Positions 62,425 through 64,000 of a DNA stretch of 64,000 nucleotides are shown one piece after another. How positions within the stretch are numbered: position 1 is the stretch's first letter; each line of letters opens with the position of its first letter. Made by a program: the position numbers and the translations under genes. This stretch comes from Siccirubricoccus sp. G192 (GTDB lineage Bacteria; Pseudomonadota; Alphaproteobacteria; Acetobacterales; Acetobacteraceae), in NCBI RefSeq assembly GCF_019084075.1, contig NZ_JAHREN010000001.1, positions 2,639,501 to 2,703,500 on the forward strand, given 5' to 3'. A model generated the notes under the pieces. The model was not told where the DNA came from and ran no database searches. It saw only the letters and a program-made list of their open reading frames with translations.

Positions 62425-63402
62425 ATGCCCAAGCCTACGCGGCGCACCGTTCTGGCGGCGCTTCCCGCCCTTGCCGCTCCGTCCCTGCTGCGCGCCCAGG
62501 CGGCATGGCCGAACGGGACGGTCCGCATCGTCGTGCCCTTCGCCGCCGGCGGCTCCACCGATGCGGTGGCGCGGCTGGCCTCCTCCGGCCTGCAACCGCG
62601 GCTCGGCGTGCCTGTCGTAGTGGAGAACCGCAGCGGCGCGGCGGGTTCCATCGGCACCGATGTGGTGGCCAAGGCGCGGCCGGATGGCCAGACCTGGCTG
62701 CTCACCTTCGACAGCCACGCCACCATGCCGGCGCTGCTCGGCAACCTGCCCTTCGACCTCACCCGCGACCTCGACCCGGTGATGCTGGTCGGTGGTGCGC
62801 CCTATGTCATCGCCACCCAGACGGCGAAGCCCTACCGGACCATGGCGGATCTGCTCGCCGCGGCGAAGGCCCGGCCGGACGGCGTCAGCTATGCCTCCAC
62901 CGGCAATGGCACGATCGGGCACCTGGCAATGATCCTGCTCAGCGCCCGCGCCGGGGTCCGCATGGCGCATCTTCCCTATCGCGGTGGCGGGCTGGCGGTG
63001 AATGACGCAGTGGCCGGGCATGTGGACTGCATGATCGGCAGCGCCGCGCTGGTGGCGCCGCAGATCGCCGGCGGGCAATTGCGGCCGCTGCTGCAATTCG
63101 GCACCGAGCGCCTGCCCGCCCTGCCGGAGACGCAGACCGCCGCCGAGGCCGGCTTCCCCGGGCTGGAGGCGGTGGCCTGGTGGGGCGTCTTCGCCCCGCA
63201 TGGCACGCCGGAGGCGATCGTCGGCCGCTTCCACGCCGCGCTGCTGGAGACCTTCCACGAGGAGCGCATCCGCCGGCAGATGGAGGAGACGCAGCAAGCC
63301 CGGCTGGTGCTGAGCAGCCCGGCGGAGCTGCGCCGCTTCCTCGATGCGCAGATCGAGACCTGGGGCCGCGTGGTGCAGGAGAACCGCATCCGCGCCGATT
63401 GA
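62425..63402 (+). CDS. Bug-type tripartite tricarboxylate transporter receptor 3
   Basis: TctC/Bug periplasmic receptor, 325 residues, 44 bases after the monooxygenase. Tat-like leader KPTRRTVLAALPALAAPSLL, then WPNGTVRIVVPFAAGGSTDA, LGVPVVVENRSGAAGSIGTD, YASTGNGTIGHLAMILLSAR and MAHLPYRGGGLAVNDAVAGH. It closes the hydroxylase operon and is the natural receptor for its substrate, though no membrane components are present here. Confidence 0.9.
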   Translation: MPKPTRRTVLAALPALAAPSLLRAQAAWPNGTVRIVVPFAAGGSTDAVARLASSGLQPRLGVPVVVENRSGAAGSIGTDVVAKARPDGQTWLLTFDSHATMPALLGNLPFDLTRDLDPVMLVGGAPYVIATQTAKPYRTMADLLAAAKARPDGVSYASTGNGTIGHLAMILLSARAGVRMAHLPYRGGGLAVNDAVAGHVDCMIGSAALVAPQIAGGQLRPLLQFGTERLPALPETQTAAEAGFPGLEAVAWWGVFAPHGTPEAIVGRFHAALLETFHEERIRRQMEETQQARLVLSSPAELRRFLDAQIETWGRVVQENRIRAD

Positions 63403-63418
63403 GGCGCGGCCTGGAGCG

Positions 63419-63512
63419 TGATCGCTTGAGGTGCCTGCACCGAAAAAGCGTGAATCACGCGATCAAACAAAGGCCTGGAGCATGATGCGCGAACGAAGGT
63501 GAACGCATCATG
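63419..63512. repeat. Compound palindromic element between convergent genes
   Basis: Outer arms TGATCGC (63419-63425) and GCGATCA (63459-63465) enclose two small hairpins, GGTGC-CT-GCACC (63430-63441) and GCGTGA-A-TCACGC (63448-63460, sharing its last two bases with the outer arm). A second hairpin CATGATGCG/CGCATCATG (63481-63489, 63504-63512) follows. It resembles the dispersed palindromic elements of many alphaproteobacterial genomes and could terminate both converging transcripts. Confidence 0.7.
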
Positions 63513-63514
63513 TT

Positions 63515-64000
63515 CTAGGCTTCGGTTGGCACGACCACCACCGTGCCCCGCTTCCCGCCCGCCTCGACCAGCGCATGCGCCGCTGCCGTCGCGCCGAGCG
63601 GGAAGCGCCCGGCGATGCGGTGCAGCCGCCGGCCCTCGCGCAGCCAGCGCGTGATATCGGCCTGCGCCTGGCGCCGCGCCGCGGCCGGTGCGCTGTTCAG
63701 CAGCACGCTGCGGAGGTTCACGTTGCGGCGCATCAGCGCGGCGAAGGGGATGCGCGGCGAGGCCTCTCCCTTCGAGGCATAGCCGATAACGCTGCCATTC
63801 AGCGCCACCACCGCCGGCCACAGCGCGATATTGCCGCCGACATCCACCTCCACGATCCGGTCCGCGCCATGGCCGCCGGTGGCGTCCATGATCCTTGGAG
63901 CGGCATCCGGCTGGCGGTAATCGATCACGGACTCGGCGCCGGCCGCCAGCGCGTCCTCGCTTTTCCAGCCGCCGCTCGTGGTGGCCAGCACCTGTGCCGC
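63515..64000 (-). CDS. Zinc-type alcohol dehydrogenase/quinone oxidoreductase-like protein (5' part outside window)
   Basis: C-terminal 161 codons of a medium-chain dehydrogenase/reductase, probably an NADPH:quinone oxidoreductase-type enzyme. Visible are AAQVLATTSGGWKSEDALA and GAESVIDYRQPDAAPRIMDA (end of the nucleotide-binding part), then GHGADRIVEVDVGGNIALWP, NGSVIGYASKGEASPRIPF and the C-terminal RIAGRFPLGATAAAHALVEA plus GGKRGTVVVVP. The N terminus and the GroES-like domain lie beyond the window edge. It converges with the Bug receptor. Confidence 0.85.
   Translation of the reverse strand, partial: AAQVLATTSGGWKSEDALAAGAESVIDYRQPDAAPRIMDATGGHGADRIVEVDVGGNIALWPAVVALNGSVIGYASKGEASPRIPFAALMRRNVNLRSVLLNSAPAAARRQAQADITRWLREGRRLHRIAGRFPLGATAAAHALVEAGGKRGTVVVVPTEA

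Noticed and set aside
1-64000. Prophage, insertion sequence, CRISPR array or defence island
   Set aside because: No integrase, transposase, terminase, cas or restriction-type gene and no regularly spaced repeats were seen on either strand.

Overview
The window is a GC-rich (roughly 70 %) chromosomal segment of an alphaproteobacterium, most likely from the Acetobacteraceae (Roseomonas-like). I base this on the codon bias, the hom-glpX-recJ order, a pqqABCDE operon, a class I PHA synthase, and many tripartite-tricarboxylate-transporter (Bug-type) receptors without their membrane partners. I see no rRNA, tRNA, CRISPR array, prophage or insertion sequence.

Layout. 1-5811 (minus): lipoprotein, alaC, hom, glpX and recJ (recJ runs off the left edge). 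5925-7728: phaC, frame broken in a G tract. 7753-10302 (minus): four tandem paralogous lipoproteins behind a frame-broken panE (10311-11289). 11350-15614 (minus): an oxalyl-CoA-synthetase-like ligase, icd and asd. 15882-19097 (plus): pqqA-E. 19395-34564: a probable CoA-dependent aromatic catabolism island. Its left arm is SDR, MarR, enoyl-CoA hydratase, aryl-CoA ligase and RidA; its right arm is a 2-aminobenzoyl-CoA monooxygenase/reductase-type fusion, a PhzS-like monooxygenase and a hydratase. The arms diverge from a promoter region holding two near-identical 18-bp repeats. A Pro-rich membrane protein and a cupin follow, then a branched-chain-amino-acid-type ABC importer. 34604-36256: an arylformamidase-like hydrolase and a deoxyribosyltransferase-like protein. 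36229-41699 (minus): the Pho regulon pstS-pstC-pstA-pstB-phoU-phoB behind a clear Pho box. 41888-47466: an enoyl-CoA hydratase, a gamma-glutamyltransferase-like enzyme, an alpha/beta hydrolase and an AsmA-like protein.

47467-64000 is a second accessory catabolic region. A tightly coupled minus-strand operon carries three enolase-superfamily enzymes, a D-2-hydroxyacid dehydrogenase and a Bug receptor. Then come a small subunit plus amidase, a TPP-dependent enzyme, a second Bug receptor, a two-subunit molybdenum hydroxylase, a dihydroxyphthalate-decarboxylase-like protein, a 3-hydroxybenzoate-6-hydroxylase-like flavoprotein and a third Bug receptor. A quinone-oxidoreductase-like gene runs off the right edge. 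The plus-strand hydroxylase, decarboxylase-like protein and monooxygenase are joined by stop/start overlaps and read like one pathway for an (N-hetero)aromatic acid.

A striking cross-cutting feature is that eight genes are interrupted. Seven carry one surplus base inside a G/C run of 6 or 7 (phaC, panE, the aryl-CoA ligase, livM, an enoyl-CoA hydratase, an alpha/beta hydrolase and the TPP enzyme). The ABC substrate-binding protein lacks one base near its 3' end. The uniform sign and location suggest homopolymer miscalls in the assembly rather than eight decaying genes, so I annotate them as single genes with a noted frame break.
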